The notes beneath the pieces are model-generated. The model was not told the origin of the DNA, made no database searches, and worked only from the letters and a program-made list of their open reading frames with translations. The translations under genes and the position numbers were made by a program. Below, one piece after another: positions 1-8,240 of a DNA stretch of 64,000 nucleotides. Source of the DNA: Endomicrobiellum devescovinae (GTDB lineage Bacteria; Elusimicrobiota; Endomicrobiia; Endomicrobiales; Endomicrobiaceae); NCBI GenBank assembly GCA_031255495.1, contig JAIRSK010000020.1, positions 1-64,000 of the forward strand. Direction: 5' to 3'. Position 1 is the stretch's first letter, and each line of letters opens with the position of its first letter.

Positions 1-57
1 CTTTTCAAAAAATTCTTGACTTTCTTTGCTCCACTTCACTAATCTCTCAGAAGACAT
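1..57 (-). CDS. N-terminal fragment of an unrecognised protein
   Basis: A leftward reading frame opens with ATG at 57-55 and runs off the window edge. Only 19 residues are visible, beginning MSSERLVKWSK and rich in Lys, Glu and Phe. A purine-rich GAGGGGTGG lies a few bases upstream of the ATG and would serve as ribosome binding site, which is the main reason to call it real. No function can be given from so little sequence. It diverges from the small exported protein at 440. Confidence 0.5.
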   Translation of the reverse strand, partial: MSSERLVKWSKESQEFFEK

Positions 58-347
58 AATACCACCCCTCTATTTATAATATATCTATTAGATTTCTTAT
101 ACATATATTAATCCTTAAAATCCTTAAATTTAATTTACTTTTTGATCATCCATATGGAGGGTATTTAAATTTATCTAACTTTGTGTAAAGGTATTATTCC
201 GAAGAGAAAAACATCTAGTTGATATGTATTCCAAACAATTACTTTTTTAAAATTATCATCAAGAAAAGTAGGTTATATTTAGCAAGACATGATTTAAAAA
301 GGTTCTTTTTTTTTGAGTTCTTTTATTTTCAATATTAAATCTTATCT
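58..347. other. AT-rich intergenic region, no gene seen
   Basis: Between the leftward fragment and the palindrome ahead of the gene at 440 there is no open frame with a ribosome binding site on either strand, and no tRNA-like fold was seen. It presumably holds the promoter of the leftward gene; several TATAAT-like strings occur around 70-110, but no convincing -35 box could be paired with them. Confidence 0.5.
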
Positions 348-365
348 TTTATTAACGTTAATAAA
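348..365. promoter_or_regulatory. Perfect 18-bp palindrome, possible operator
   Basis: The two 9-bp arms TTTATTAAC and GTTAATAAA are exact inverted complements with no spacer. The palindrome ends about 8 bp before a possible -35 box (TTGCAC, about 374-379; with 17-bp spacing the -10 would be the weak TACGCT). This is where an upstream-binding regulator of the gene at 440 would sit. The regulator is unknown, and an AT-rich palindrome could also be a cruciform or chance. Confidence 0.4.
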
Positions 366-439
366 GTATAGTCTTGCACTTTATTTTATCTTGGACTACG
401 CTCGTATTAGAGATTAACAAAAAAAAGGAGGTGAAAACT

Positions 440-721
440 ATGAAGAAATTTATTAGTGTAGTTTTGTGCCTTGGATTGTTGGTTTCTGCAGTTAGTGGAG
501 CTTATGCAAATTCTGTGTCAAGTTCAAGTTCTAAAGCTCAATTAAGTCACTGGATTGGCATAGCTGAAGATGTAATAGCTAGTTTCGCTAATAATAGTTT
601 AAATTTAGTGAAATTTACATTGTCTGTTACAGCTTCAATTATGCTTTTGAGACTTAGCTTTGGATCTCCGATTATTGGACATGGACGTTGTGGTCAAGGT
701 GGAATTATTAATTTGTGGTAA
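440..721 (+). CDS. Small exported protein, function unknown
   Basis: A 93-residue protein. The ATG at 440 is chosen over the upstream in-frame ATG at 374 because a strong GGAGGTG ribosome binding site precedes it and the protein then opens with a classic signal peptide (MKKF, hydrophobic core, cleavage near AYA-N at residue 23). The rest has a Ser-rich linker, a second hydrophobic stretch around residues 55-75, and a short tail GHGRCGQGG ending in Trp. The G-x-G-R-C-G tail also occurs after the hydrophobic part of the tiny peptide at 13729. I do not recognise a family. Secreted peptide, phage-like membrane peptide and bacteriocin-type peptide are all open. Confidence 0.6.
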   Translation: MKKFISVVLCLGLLVSAVSGAYANSVSSSSSKAQLSHWIGIAEDVIASFANNSLNLVKFTLSVTASIMLLRLSFGSPIIGHGRCGQGGIINLW

Positions 722-735
722 TGGAAATTATTGAC

Positions 736-803
736 TTTTTAAAACCTGAGTTTATCAGGTAGGTAAGAAAAAAACTCTATCCGATATGCTCAGGTTTTAA
801 AAA
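736..803. terminator. Inverted repeat at the end of the metallo-hydrolase gene, likely terminator
   Basis: Bases 736-750 and 789-803 are perfect 15-bp inverted complements (TTTTTAAAACCTGAG and its complement). The right arm overlaps the last codons of the leftward hydrolase gene. A smaller hairpin (ACCTGA/TCAGGT, 744-760) is nested at the left end and is followed on the minus strand by a short T tract. Convergent genes end on both sides, so it may stop transcription from both directions. Confidence 0.5.
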
Positions 804-1412
804 TGGATTATGTTTAAGCTCATTGGCAATTGTAGTCATACTTCCGTGTCCAGGACAAACTGTAATATAAGGATCCAACTTTTTTAGTTTTTCAAGCGAT
901 TTTAAAAGTTCTTCGCTATTTCCGCCCCATAAATCAGTTCTGCCTATGGATCCTGCAAAAAGAGTGTCACCTGTAAATAAATATGATCCAAATAATAAGC
1001 ATATGCTGCCTTTTGAATGACCCGGAGTACTCAAAACTTTGAATGTAATAAAAGATAACTTTACTTCTTGATTGTCTTCAAGTAAAATTTCAGGCTTTTT
1101 AATACTTACTGGAATCCCACTAATAAAAGAATAATTTTTCTCAGAATCTGCAAGCATCTCAGCGTCATCTTTGTGAACTGCTAACGGCACTTTATACTTT
1201 AAACGAATTTTATCATCTGCTATAACATGATCGTAATGTCCATGCGTGTTAATAAGAATCTCAGGCTTCAAATTTTCCGACTCTATAACATTGATAATCT
1301 GATTGGCGTTTTCACCGGGATCTATGATAGCCAAATATTTGGTATCTGCGTCGTAAACCAGATAACAATTTTCGTCAATAGCTCCAGTTCTTACTTTTTT
1401 TACTTTAATCAT
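777..1412 (-). CDS. Metallo-beta-lactamase-fold hydrolase, glyoxalase II type
   Basis: This 211-residue protein has the dinuclear-metal motif THGHYDH (His57, His59, Asp61, His62), then PGHSKG (His132), FTGDTLF (Asp149) and CPGHG (His189), which are the metal ligands of the glyoxalase-II-like MBL fold. The length matches the short cytoplasmic hydrolases of this group (YcbL-like), which lack the C-terminal glutathione-binding domain of true glyoxalase II. The physiological thioester or other substrate is therefore uncertain. There is no signal peptide. It is the last gene of the leftward cluster, 15 bp after pgpA, and is followed by a hairpin. Confidence 0.88.
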   Translation of the reverse strand: MIKVKKVRTGAIDENCYLVYDADTKYLAIIDPGENANQIINVIESENLKPEILINTHGHYDHVIADDKIRLKYKVPLAVHKDDAEMLADSEKNYSFISGIPVSIKKPEILLEDNQEVKLSFITFKVLSTPGHSKGSICLLFGSYLFTGDTLFAGSIGRTDLWGGNSEELLKSLEKLKKLDPYITVCPGHGSMTTIANELKHNPFLKPEHIG

Positions 1413-1427
1413 TTTTATCCTATTTAG

Positions 1428-1880
1428 TTATTTTAGTAAAACAAAATTTACAATTTGAAGTATAAAGTTTGCAAATATTCCAGCTATAACATCGTCAATT
1501 GTAACGCCAAAACCGCCTTTAAGATCTTGAACTGATTTTATTATCCAAGGTTTTTTTATATCCAATAACCTAAACAATAAAAATCCTAAAAGAAAAAATA
1601 AGAAATTTTTTGGTAACAAAGCCAAAAAAAACCACATACCTGCAACTTCATCAATAACTATTCTATGATCGTCTTTTGTTTTGTAAATATCCTCAGCCAG
1701 AGAAGAAAAGAAAATAGAAATAAAAAATATCGCAACTAAAGAGCACAGTTGAACTAAAGCACTCTCTGGCATAAAAAATATCCAAAACAAAACGCCTGCT
1801 AAGCTACCAAAAGTTCCCGGAGCGCGCTTAATATACCCTAAATAAGCTACTGAAGAAAAGAAAATTATTATTTTATTCAT
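1428..1880 (-). CDS. pgpA: Phosphatidylglycerophosphatase A
   Basis: A 150-residue membrane protein of the PgpA family, which removes phosphate from phosphatidylglycerophosphate to give phosphatidylglycerol. The N-terminal GYIKRAPGTFGSL stretch, the HRIVIDEVAGMW motif and the C-terminal GGFGVTIDDVIAG motif are family signatures, with the acidic residues thought to hold Mg2+. Hydrophobic segments lie between them. It directly follows pgsA, which makes its substrate (the start codon abuts the pgsA stop), so the last two steps of phosphatidylglycerol synthesis are co-expressed. Confidence 0.93.
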   Translation of the reverse strand: MNKIIIFFSSVAYLGYIKRAPGTFGSLAGVLFWIFFMPESALVQLCSLVAIFFISIFFSSLAEDIYKTKDDHRIVIDEVAGMWFFLALLPKNFLFFLLGFLLFRLLDIKKPWIIKSVQDLKGGFGVTIDDVIAGIFANFILQIVNFVLLK

Positions 1881-2500
1881 TATTTCATAACTAATAAATT
1901 TTTATATTTGCACACATAATTTGCACCAGAAAAAATTGTAAAGATAGCAGCAAAAAAAGTAAACCAATATGGAATTTTTTCTATTGCAACAATCACATAA
2001 GAATATGCTCCGATATTATAAAATTTAAAAAAATCAATCGGAATGCCTCCATATTTAGCAAATGCTTCGTTAATTATTATGATTGTCAACGTAGTTATAA
2101 TAACCACAATTTGTAGTGTAGTTTTAAATTTACCTGACTTATCTGCAGGTATAATTACATTTTTATACGCTGCAATTGAGCGAAGTCCTGTTATTAAAAA
2201 TTCCCTAGATATTATCGCTATAACCATCCACGCCGATATTCTAAGATATGATATGCCTACAAAACATATAAATGCCGAAGATATTAATAATTTGTCGGCT
2301 AAAGGATCTAAAAAAATACCTAAAGACGTTATAGTTTTCTGCTTTCTTGCGATATGTCCGTCAAAAAAATCTGTGATTGACGCCACGAAGAAGACAATTA
2401 AAGCAAGAATTGTGTTAAAAAAACCTCCTAACGACATAAATAAAATAAAAAAAGGTACTAAACATATTCTAGCTATAGTCAGCTTATTTGCCAAATTCAT
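1880..2500 (-). CDS. pgsA: CDP-diacylglycerol--glycerol-3-phosphate 3-phosphatidyltransferase
   Basis: A 206-residue multi-pass membrane enzyme. The CDP-alcohol phosphotransferase signature D-x2-D-G-x2-A-R-x8-G-x3-D-x3-D is complete (Asp44, Asp47, Gly48, Ala51, Arg52, Gly61, Asp65, Asp69). It makes phosphatidylglycerophosphate from CDP-diacylglycerol and glycerol-3-phosphate at the inner membrane. The start overlaps the rimO stop and the stop overlaps pgpA, indicating tight translational coupling. A related alcohol substrate cannot be excluded from the signature alone, but the adjacent pgpA supports PgsA. Confidence 0.93.
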   Translation of the reverse strand: MNLANKLTIARICLVPFFILFMSLGGFFNTILALIVFFVASITDFFDGHIARKQKTITSLGIFLDPLADKLLISSAFICFVGISYLRISAWMVIAIISREFLITGLRSIAAYKNVIIPADKSGKFKTTLQIVVIITTLTIIIINEAFAKYGGIPIDFFKFYNIGAYSYVIVAIEKIPYWFTFFAAIFTIFSGANYVCKYKNLLVMK

Positions 2501-3819
2501 TATATTTCTCCAATAGTTACTTTTATATTATAACCTTTAACGCCTGTTATCTTACCGTTGTAAAACTCGCCAGATTTTAATGGATTATTACTTAAAAGCG
2601 TGACATGCCCATCTATTTCAGGAGCTTGGAAATAACATCTTCCAGTTATATTATACTTACCATCAGAGGTTCTTTGCGAACAGTTCTCAACAATGAACTC
2701 AATATTATTTCCTTTTATACTATCAATTTTAGATTTAAAAACAGAATATTGTGCGTTTTCAACGAGAATTTTTCTTTCTATTGCAACAGAATTTTTAATT
2801 TGTTTTTTTAGTTTTGAAGAATCTGCTTCTTTTTGATTTGAATACTCAAAAACTCCTACATATTGAAAGTATCCTTGCTCTAAAAAAGAAATCAATTCGT
2901 TAATATCTCTTTTATTTTCTCCGGGAAATCCTGTTATTATTGACGTTCTTAAAATAATATCTGGTAGCTTATTTTTTATTTTTTCAATAATAGACGCTGT
3001 GTTAAGAGGTCTCCGCATTGCCGATAAAACATTCTTGCTTATATGTTGTATAGGAATATCCATATAATTACAAATATTTTTATGCTCTTTAAAAACAGCA
3101 AGCAAGCTGTCATTAACGCTTGACGGATAAGCATAGAGAAGTCTTATCCATTTTAGCCCGTTAATTTTTGCAAGTTTTGAAAGAAGTTTATCTAATGCAA
3201 AAGCCCCGTAAATATCATAACCATAACTTGTAGTGTCTTGAGCTATCAATATAAGCTCTTTTATGCCGTTATCTGCTAAAGATTTAGCTTCGTCAACCAA
3301 AGATTTTATTGAGCGACTTTCATAATTGCCACGTAAAGACGGTATTATACAGAAACTACATTTATGCCAACAGCCTTCTGCTATTTTCAAGTATGTTGAA
3401 GGTAAAGAAGAAGACAGCACTCTATATTTTGATTCGTTTAAACCGCCCGGTGCAAGCAAAGACTTGTCAAACCCTTTATTAAAAATCAACTGTGGCAATT
3501 CTTTGAGAGTACCTGTCCCAACATATCCGTCTATTTCTGGAAACATAGAACTCATTTTATTCTGTAAAAGCTGAGGCAAACAGCCAGAAACATACACCCT
3601 CAAACCATTTTTTTTCTTGACAGACAAAACGCCGCGAATAGCTTTTTCAGATTCTTCTTTTGCAGTTTTTATAAAAGAGCAAGTATGTATTACAGATATG
3701 TCAGCTTCTTCAATATTATTAGTTATTTCAAAGCCTTTGCTGCGAAAAACACCAAGCAAATATTCAGCCTCAACAGTATTTTTTGGACACCCCAACGCTA
3801 CAACTGCTATTTTTTGCAT
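2500..3819 (-). CDS. rimO: Ribosomal protein S12 methylthiotransferase
   Basis: A 439-residue radical SAM methylthiotransferase. Three N-terminal cysteines (Cys11, Cys47, Cys80) would hold the auxiliary iron-sulfur cluster, and C-x3-C-x2-C (Cys150, Cys154, Cys157, in EGCWHKCSFC) holds the SAM-cleaving cluster. The C-terminal TRAM-like part covers the last 70 residues. The family separates into RimO (S12 Asp) and MiaB/MtaB (tRNA). The opening IAVVALGCPKNTVEAE resembles RimO rather than MiaB, and RimO is often near pgsA. It sits between rodZ and pgsA in the leftward operon. Confidence 0.9.
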   Translation of the reverse strand: MQKIAVVALGCPKNTVEAEYLLGVFRSKGFEITNNIEEADISVIHTCSFIKTAKEESEKAIRGVLSVKKKNGLRVYVSGCLPQLLQNKMSSMFPEIDGYVGTGTLKELPQLIFNKGFDKSLLAPGGLNESKYRVLSSSLPSTYLKIAEGCWHKCSFCIIPSLRGNYESRSIKSLVDEAKSLADNGIKELILIAQDTTSYGYDIYGAFALDKLLSKLAKINGLKWIRLLYAYPSSVNDSLLAVFKEHKNICNYMDIPIQHISKNVLSAMRRPLNTASIIEKIKNKLPDIILRTSIITGFPGENKRDINELISFLEQGYFQYVGVFEYSNQKEADSSKLKKQIKNSVAIERKILVENAQYSVFKSKIDSIKGNNIEFIVENCSQRTSDGKYNITGRCYFQAPEIDGHVTLLSNNPLKSGEFYNGKITGVKGYNIKVTIGEI

Positions 3820-3838
3820 AATTCCTATACCTTTATTA

Positions 3839-4617
3839 TTACTTCTTCTTTAAAATAATAGTATTCACATCTTGAACTGCTCCAGATACGACATCAACGG
3901 ATTCTCCGTTAAAAAATACTTTAACGCCGGGCGCGTACCCGAGTTTTAAAGTAAACGAATTATTAGCTTCCCACATTTTTTTGCCGCCTTTTAGAAGCGT
4001 GCCTTCATATACAGCTTTACCGTCAATATCTACTTTTATCCAAACTGTTTCTTTAGCTTCAATCTCAAGATTTTGTCTTGTTGAGGCTTCAGCATTTGGA
4101 ATTTTTTCTTCAGAGTATGGCTCGTCTTGCTCCATAACTGTGGCATCGTCTTCTATTTTCTCTTTTAGAAGGCTTTCACATTCAATTTGTTTAAAATTAT
4201 CAGATTCAACAGCCTGAGCAATCTTTGACATATTTCTATATAAACACACAAAGATTATTAACAACGCTACCGCAATAATTGCCACGACTACAATAAATAT
4301 TTTTTTTGTATTAAATATATTTTTTTCAACAGCACAAAATGACACTTCTTCTGATTTAGGAGATCGTTCTATCTCTCGTTTTTGAGAGTTAAGTAATTCC
4401 ACAAATTCTTCCGGATCAAACCCAAGATATTTAGATAAGATCTTAAAAAACTTTTATAGAAAACCTCAGCCTTAAAAGCATTCAAATCGCCTTCTTCTAT
4501 TGCGGCAAGATACTTTTCTTGAACTTTGGTGGCTTTATGAACGTCAGAAAGTGACAAATTCATTTGTTCCCGCTTATCCTTAAGCGTTTTACCTATTTCT
4601 TTCATAGTATCTCTCAA
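3839..4617 (-). pseudogene. rodZ: rodZ-like cytoskeletal protein, split by a one-base frameshift
   Basis: Two overlapping frames together make one RodZ. The upstream part (start 4617) has the N-terminal Cro-like helix-turn-helix (GKTLKDKREQMNLSLSDVHK) up to FLRSYLN. The downstream frame carries DPEEFVELL, a transmembrane segment around 4230-4310, a low-complexity acidic linker, and the periplasmic DUF4115-type domain ending at 3839. Adding one A to the AAA run at 4430-4432 (coding strand) would give FLRSYLKYLGFDPEEF, close to the family consensus, so a one-base loss is the simplest explanation. RodZ links MreB to the envelope in rod-shaped cells. It could be a true pseudogene, a sequencing error in a short homopolymer, or a frame rescued by slippage. 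The neighbouring genes are intact. Confidence 0.8.
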
Positions 4618-4625
4618 TTTTGGTT

Positions 4626-5315
4626 TTAGTATAGCTTTATTATTTCAACATTTTTTGGAGCCTTGAAGTTGAAAGTAGCTACAGCTAACTCAGGATTAAG
4701 AATACAATTTTTAAATACCAACTCTATTTTTGTCCCTTCAGAAGTTATAACAGCTTTCTCCGGGAGCATACTTGTTTTTGCAATATACATTTTTGCGTTA
4801 AAACTCTTATTTTTTAAAGACTGAATTTTAATTACAACATAATTATCATCATATCCGTCAAGAGTTATATTATTTGTCTTTTTTATCTCTCGCCATGAAC
4901 TTCCAAAATTTACAATAGAAGCAGGAGAAAAATCTCTGTCAACAGAATTTTTCCAAGTGTCAATAATAACTTGCCTTTCGTTCGGCGTATAAATCGTTAT
5001 AGTCTTTCCATTAATATAAATTCTTTGCTCTTGAGGAGTTTGTTGAGCTATATATATACTGTTAGGTTTTTTCAAAAAAACTATTCCGACAATTTTTTGT
5101 TTCTCTCCTGTAGATTCAAAAAAAATAGTTTGAACAAATTCCACTTTAATAGTATTTATTTCTTTTCCGCTTTGCTCCAATCTTGTAAAAAAATCAAATA
5201 ATACGTCGCTTGATTCTTGAGCCGCAACATTGCATGAAAAAAAAGTCAAAATTAATATCAACTGTCCGATATAACTAAATTTTACTGCCATCACAACTAA
5301 AAAATTTCTTATCAT
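4626..5315 (-). CDS. LolA-like outer-membrane lipoprotein carrier protein
   Basis: A 229-residue exported protein of the LolA fold. After an N-terminal hydrophobic signal, it shows the usual series FxQxxF-like (VEFVQTIFF), VFLKKPNSIYI and YIN-GKTITIYTPNERQ blocks found in periplasmic LolA-like carriers, which shuttle lipoproteins from the inner to the outer membrane. Overall similarity to E. coli LolA is low by eye. The ATG at 5315 overlaps the ftsK stop (ATGA), as lolA often follows ftsK. A LolA-like protein of other lipid-handling role is possible. Confidence 0.8.
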   Translation of the reverse strand: MIRNFLVVMAVKFSYIGQLILILTFFSCNVAAQESSDVLFDFFTRLEQSGKEINTIKVEFVQTIFFESTGEKQKIVGIVFLKKPNSIYIAQQTPQEQRIYINGKTITIYTPNERQVIIDTWKNSVDRDFSPASIVNFGSSWREIKKTNNITLDGYDDNYVVIKIQSLKNKSFNAKMYIAKTSMLPEKAVITSEGTKIELVFKNCILNPELAVATFNFKAPKNVEIIKLY

Positions 5316-7507
5316 ATATTATTTGCTTCCAGATATTTTGAAATCTTATCAAAATTTATCTGCCACTTATTAGTGCCTTCAGGCTTTGATATAAAGCCCT
5401 CTATTTCAAGAATGCTAAGTATATTTGTAGCTCTTGCTGATCCACCGAAATTTGCTTTAAGCAAATCTTGAGATATTCTTCTTCTTTCGCTTATAAGTTT
5501 CAGAGCAGGAATTAAATCTTTACTCTCTTTATCAGCATCAAAATTTCCCTTTCCTTCAACTTCAACAGATACAGCTTCGTAGAGTCTTGGGAAATTCTGA
5601 TTGCTTATAAAAGAAATTATTTTCTCCGCTTCTTTTAATGAAACAAAAGCTCCTTGCAGGCGAACAGGTCTTGCCTCACCCGGCGGCAAAAATAACATAT
5701 CGCCTTTTCCCATAAGCGATTCTGCACCTAACATATCCAGAATAACCCTTGAGTCAACTTTAGAAGTTGTCTGGAATGAAAGTCTTGCTGGGAAATTGGC
5801 TTTAATAATGCCTGTTATAACATTTACAGAAGGTCTTTGAGTAGCAAGTATTAAGTGTATTCCAACAGCTCTTGCCATTTGAGCCAAGCGTTGTATGGAA
5901 TCTTCTATTTCTTTCTGCACTACAAGCATTAAATCTGCAAGCTCATCTATTACAACAACGATATAAAATTCTTTTTCCCCGCCTGTTTCAGCCATTTTAT
6001 TGTTATAATCTTCAATATTTCTGACCATTACGTTAGCAAATTTTGTGTACCTTTCTTCCATCACTAAAACAAGTTTCTTTAAAGCCGCAGCAGCTTCTCT
6101 TGGATTAGTTATAATATCGGCATTTGCTGCTGTAGTACACGGATTGTACAAATGAGGAATGTCCCTATATATAGGCATTTCAACACGTTTAGGATCAATC
6201 AGCATAAACTTCACTTCATCTGGACGAGCTTTATATAAAATAGAAAGTATTATGGTATGAATCCCAACGCTCTTACCTGAACCTGTGGCTCCAGCAATTA
6301 GCAAATGAGGCATTGAAGCTAAATTAGCTACATAGCCTGCTCCATCGGTTGTTTTACCCAAAGCTAAAGTAAGAAGAGATTTTGACTTTTCAAATGAAAC
6401 ACTTTCTAAAATTCCTCTTAAGCCGACAATCACGCTTACAGGATTAGGCACTTCTATACCCACAACCGCTTTTTCAGGTATCGGAACAATTCTTATTGAA
6501 GCCGTGCGCATTGCCAAAGAAATATTGTCTATAATGTTTGAAACTGTCTGTATTCTTATGCCCGGAGCCAAAACCAAATCATAACGGGTTACCACAGGAC
6601 CGGGTATAATATCTTTAACTTCCGCATTTATGTCAAAATCGGTAAGAATCGTCTTTAAATATTCAGCTCTTTTCAAAAGCTCATTTTTATTTGCAGCAAA
6701 ATTTGAAGTGTCGTCTTCTTTTAATAAAGTCATCGGAGGAAGCGTATAATTAAATGCCTTGCTGTCAATTGATTCTTGTTTCTCCTGAGTCTCTTTTGAC
6801 GGTTCTTTACGTTTCTTTTCCTCTTCATCAAACCTGTTTACAATATTTGGTTCTGTCTCGCGAGTAAAAACGTCTTCTGCAAAACTTTGTTGTATAAATG
6901 GCTCGCCTGATTTGTTTGAATCTTCTATTTTAGTCTTTGATTTTTTTATGTCGTCTTTTAAATTGACAAAGAAACTGCGAAAAAATCTTATGACAGACAC
7001 TCTTAATATTTTTGCAAACAAAATAAAAGTAAGAACAGCAATGAGAGCCAACCCAAGCCAAGCGTCAAGAAGCTCTTTTAAAAACGGATACAAATTGTCC
7101 CCAAGCCAACCGCCTGATATATTTGCTTTAAACATAAAATGAACAGCCTCAAAGAAAACAGATGCACAGATCATGCACAAGAAAGACCAAATAAAATCAA
7201 GTCTTCCCTTCAACTCAGAGGACTGCCTTATGTGTAATATAAATTGCCATAAAAATATAAATGGCAAAATATACGCCGAAGTTCCGAAAATGCTAAATGT
7301 TACAGAATAAAACGCTCTGCCTATTATGCCTGATTTATAAGGAACAACAAACGCATAAGCACTTAAAAGAGCTGCCAAAGCAAAAAACAGGGCGACCGCT
7401 TCCCTGTTTATCTTTTCATTATCTCGGTTTTTATTCTTATTTTTTATTGCTCTATTTTTCCCCACAGAAATAAGCCTCTTAGAAAAAAGACCTTTAAAAT
7501 TCTCCAA
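5312..7507 (-). CDS. ftsK: DNA translocase FtsK/SpoIIIE
   Basis: A 731-residue septal DNA pump. Four hydrophobic segments occupy roughly residues 35-170, followed by a short charged linker to about 255. The motor domain carries Walker A GATGSGKS near residue 405 and a Walker B-type VVVIDELADLM. The C-terminal gamma winged helix (RRRISQDLLKANFGGSARATN) would read chromosome polarity sequences. The linker is short compared with E. coli FtsK, closer to SpoIIIE. The first in-frame start is TTG at 7507 without a clear ribosome binding site, while a nearby ATG at about 7510 is out of frame. A GTG about 14 codons in, after AAGAGG, is an alternative start. Confidence 0.95.
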   Translation of the reverse strand: MENFKGLFSKRLISVGKNRAIKNKNKNRDNEKINREAVALFFALAALLSAYAFVVPYKSGIIGRAFYSVTFSIFGTSAYILPFIFLWQFILHIRQSSELKGRLDFIWSFLCMICASVFFEAVHFMFKANISGGWLGDNLYPFLKELLDAWLGLALIAVLTFILFAKILRVSVIRFFRSFFVNLKDDIKKSKTKIEDSNKSGEPFIQQSFAEDVFTRETEPNIVNRFDEEEKKRKEPSKETQEKQESIDSKAFNYTLPPMTLLKEDDTSNFAANKNELLKRAEYLKTILTDFDINAEVKDIIPGPVVTRYDLVLAPGIRIQTVSNIIDNISLAMRTASIRIVPIPEKAVVGIEVPNPVSVIVGLRGILESVSFEKSKSLLTLALGKTTDGAGYVANLASMPHLLIAGATGSGKSVGIHTIILSILYKARPDEVKFMLIDPKRVEMPIYRDIPHLYNPCTTAANADIITNPREAAAALKKLVLVMEERYTKFANVMVRNIEDYNNKMAETGGEKEFYIVVVIDELADLMLVVQKEIEDSIQRLAQMARAVGIHLILATQRPSVNVITGIIKANFPARLSFQTTSKVDSRVILDMLGAESLMGKGDMLFLPPGEARPVRLQGAFVSLKEAEKIISFISNQNFPRLYEAVSVEVEGKGNFDADKESKDLIPALKLISERRRISQDLLKANFGGSARATNILSILEIEGFISKPEGTNKWQINFDKISKYLEANNI

Positions 7508-7513
7508 ACATAT

Positions 7514-7720
7514 TTATTTTAAAGAAATTTTGTAACTATATTCATCTTGTTCTATAACAATTTTATCTTCTCTTGAAAGCCAGCCCAACGCAAGATAAAG
7601 CATTGTGTTAGATATGCCAAGAGCCGCTTTAATTTTTATCGGAGAAGATTCACCGTTCTCAGATAAAAAACGCCATATATCGCCTGCAATTAAGCCTACC
7701 TTAGACGACATTCCGCTCAT
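7514..7720 (-). CDS. Small winged helix-turn-helix protein (DUF2582 type)
   Basis: A protein of about 68 residues starting at the ATG at 7720, five bases after the accB stop. The longer frame to 7744 would overlap accB. The sequence GLIAGDIWRFLSENGESS followed by IKIKAALGISNTMLYLALGWLSREDKI matches the compact winged-helix family PF10771 (DUF2582), whose role is unknown. It probably acts in the cytoplasm as a small DNA-binding or protein-binding module. It is sandwiched between accB and ftsK in the same direction. Confidence 0.8.
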   Translation of the reverse strand: MSGMSSKVGLIAGDIWRFLSENGESSPIKIKAALGISNTMLYLALGWLSREDKIVIEQDEYSYKISLK

Positions 7721-7724
7721 TTTT

Positions 7725-8174
7725 TTACGCTTTCTCCACCTCAAACAAATCTTGTCCCGAGTTTACAGTCTTCCCATTTTCAATTAATATCTTAAGTATT
7801 TTTGCTTTAAAAGGAGCTTTTATTTCGTTCATAACTTTCATAGCTTCTATTATGCAAACAGTCTTTCCAGCTTCAACAATGCTACCTTCGGCAACATATG
7901 CTGGAGACGAAGGAGAAGAAGATTTATAAAAAATGCCTGTTATAGGAGATTTTATAGTCTCTGCTAAAACTGAAGGTTCTTTAGGTTTATCAGAAGAGAT
8001 AATATTCTCAACAGCTTCTTGTTTTTTCAAAACAACCTGCTGTTTATTTTCGTTTTTGTCTTTGCGTCTTATGCAGATGCTGTAATCTTTTGAGTTTACT
8101 TCAAGTTCTTGAACTTTTTCCTCTTTCATTATTTCATAAAGAGATTTTACTTTGGATTTAATGTCATTAGCCAT
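7725..8174 (-). CDS. accB: Biotin carboxyl carrier protein of acetyl-CoA carboxylase
   Basis: A 149-residue BCCP. The C-terminal half is a biotinyl domain with the EAMKVMNEI motif, in which Lys113 carries biotin. A flexible Lys/Glu/Pro-rich linker (about 40-72) and an N-terminal segment MANDIKSKVKSLYEIM complete the usual AccB layout. It carries CO2 between biotin carboxylase and carboxyltransferase to form malonyl-CoA. Its usual partner accC is not adjacent here, so another biotin-dependent carboxylase or decarboxylase could use it, but the length and N-terminus fit AccB. Confidence 0.9.
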   Translation of the reverse strand: MANDIKSKVKSLYEIMKEEKVQELEVNSKDYSICIRRKDKNENKQQVVLKKQEAVENIISSDKPKEPSVLAETIKSPITGIFYKSSSPSSPAYVAEGSIVEAGKTVCIIEAMKVMNEIKAPFKAKILKILIENGKTVNSGQDLFEVEKA

Positions 8175-8191
8175 GTTAACCCTTTATAAAG

Positions 8192-8228
8192 TCGGAGCTT
8201 GAAACATATAAAAGTTTCAAACTCCGAG
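8192..8228 (-). terminator. Rho-independent terminator after pnp
   Basis: A strong hairpin lies in the gap between pnp and accB. CGGAG plus TTGAAAC pairs with GTTTCAA plus CTCCG around an AT-rich loop of about 8 bases. On the minus strand the stem is followed by CTTTATAAAGG, a weak T tract, so termination may be partial and let some transcript continue into accB. Confidence 0.65.
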
Positions 8229-8240
8229 TTATTTATTACA

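Noticed and set aside
2043..2516. 157-codon rightward frame opposite pgsA
   Set aside because: Lies wholly over a confidently identified enzyme and has no matching motifs or start signals.
4444..4450. Programmed -1 frameshifting in rodZ at T-TTT-TTA
   Set aside because: The heptamer is in the right frame, but the peptide it would yield (FFKILSKYLG) matches the RodZ helix less well than restoring one base downstream, and RodZ has no known recoding. Kept only as an option within the frameshift finding.
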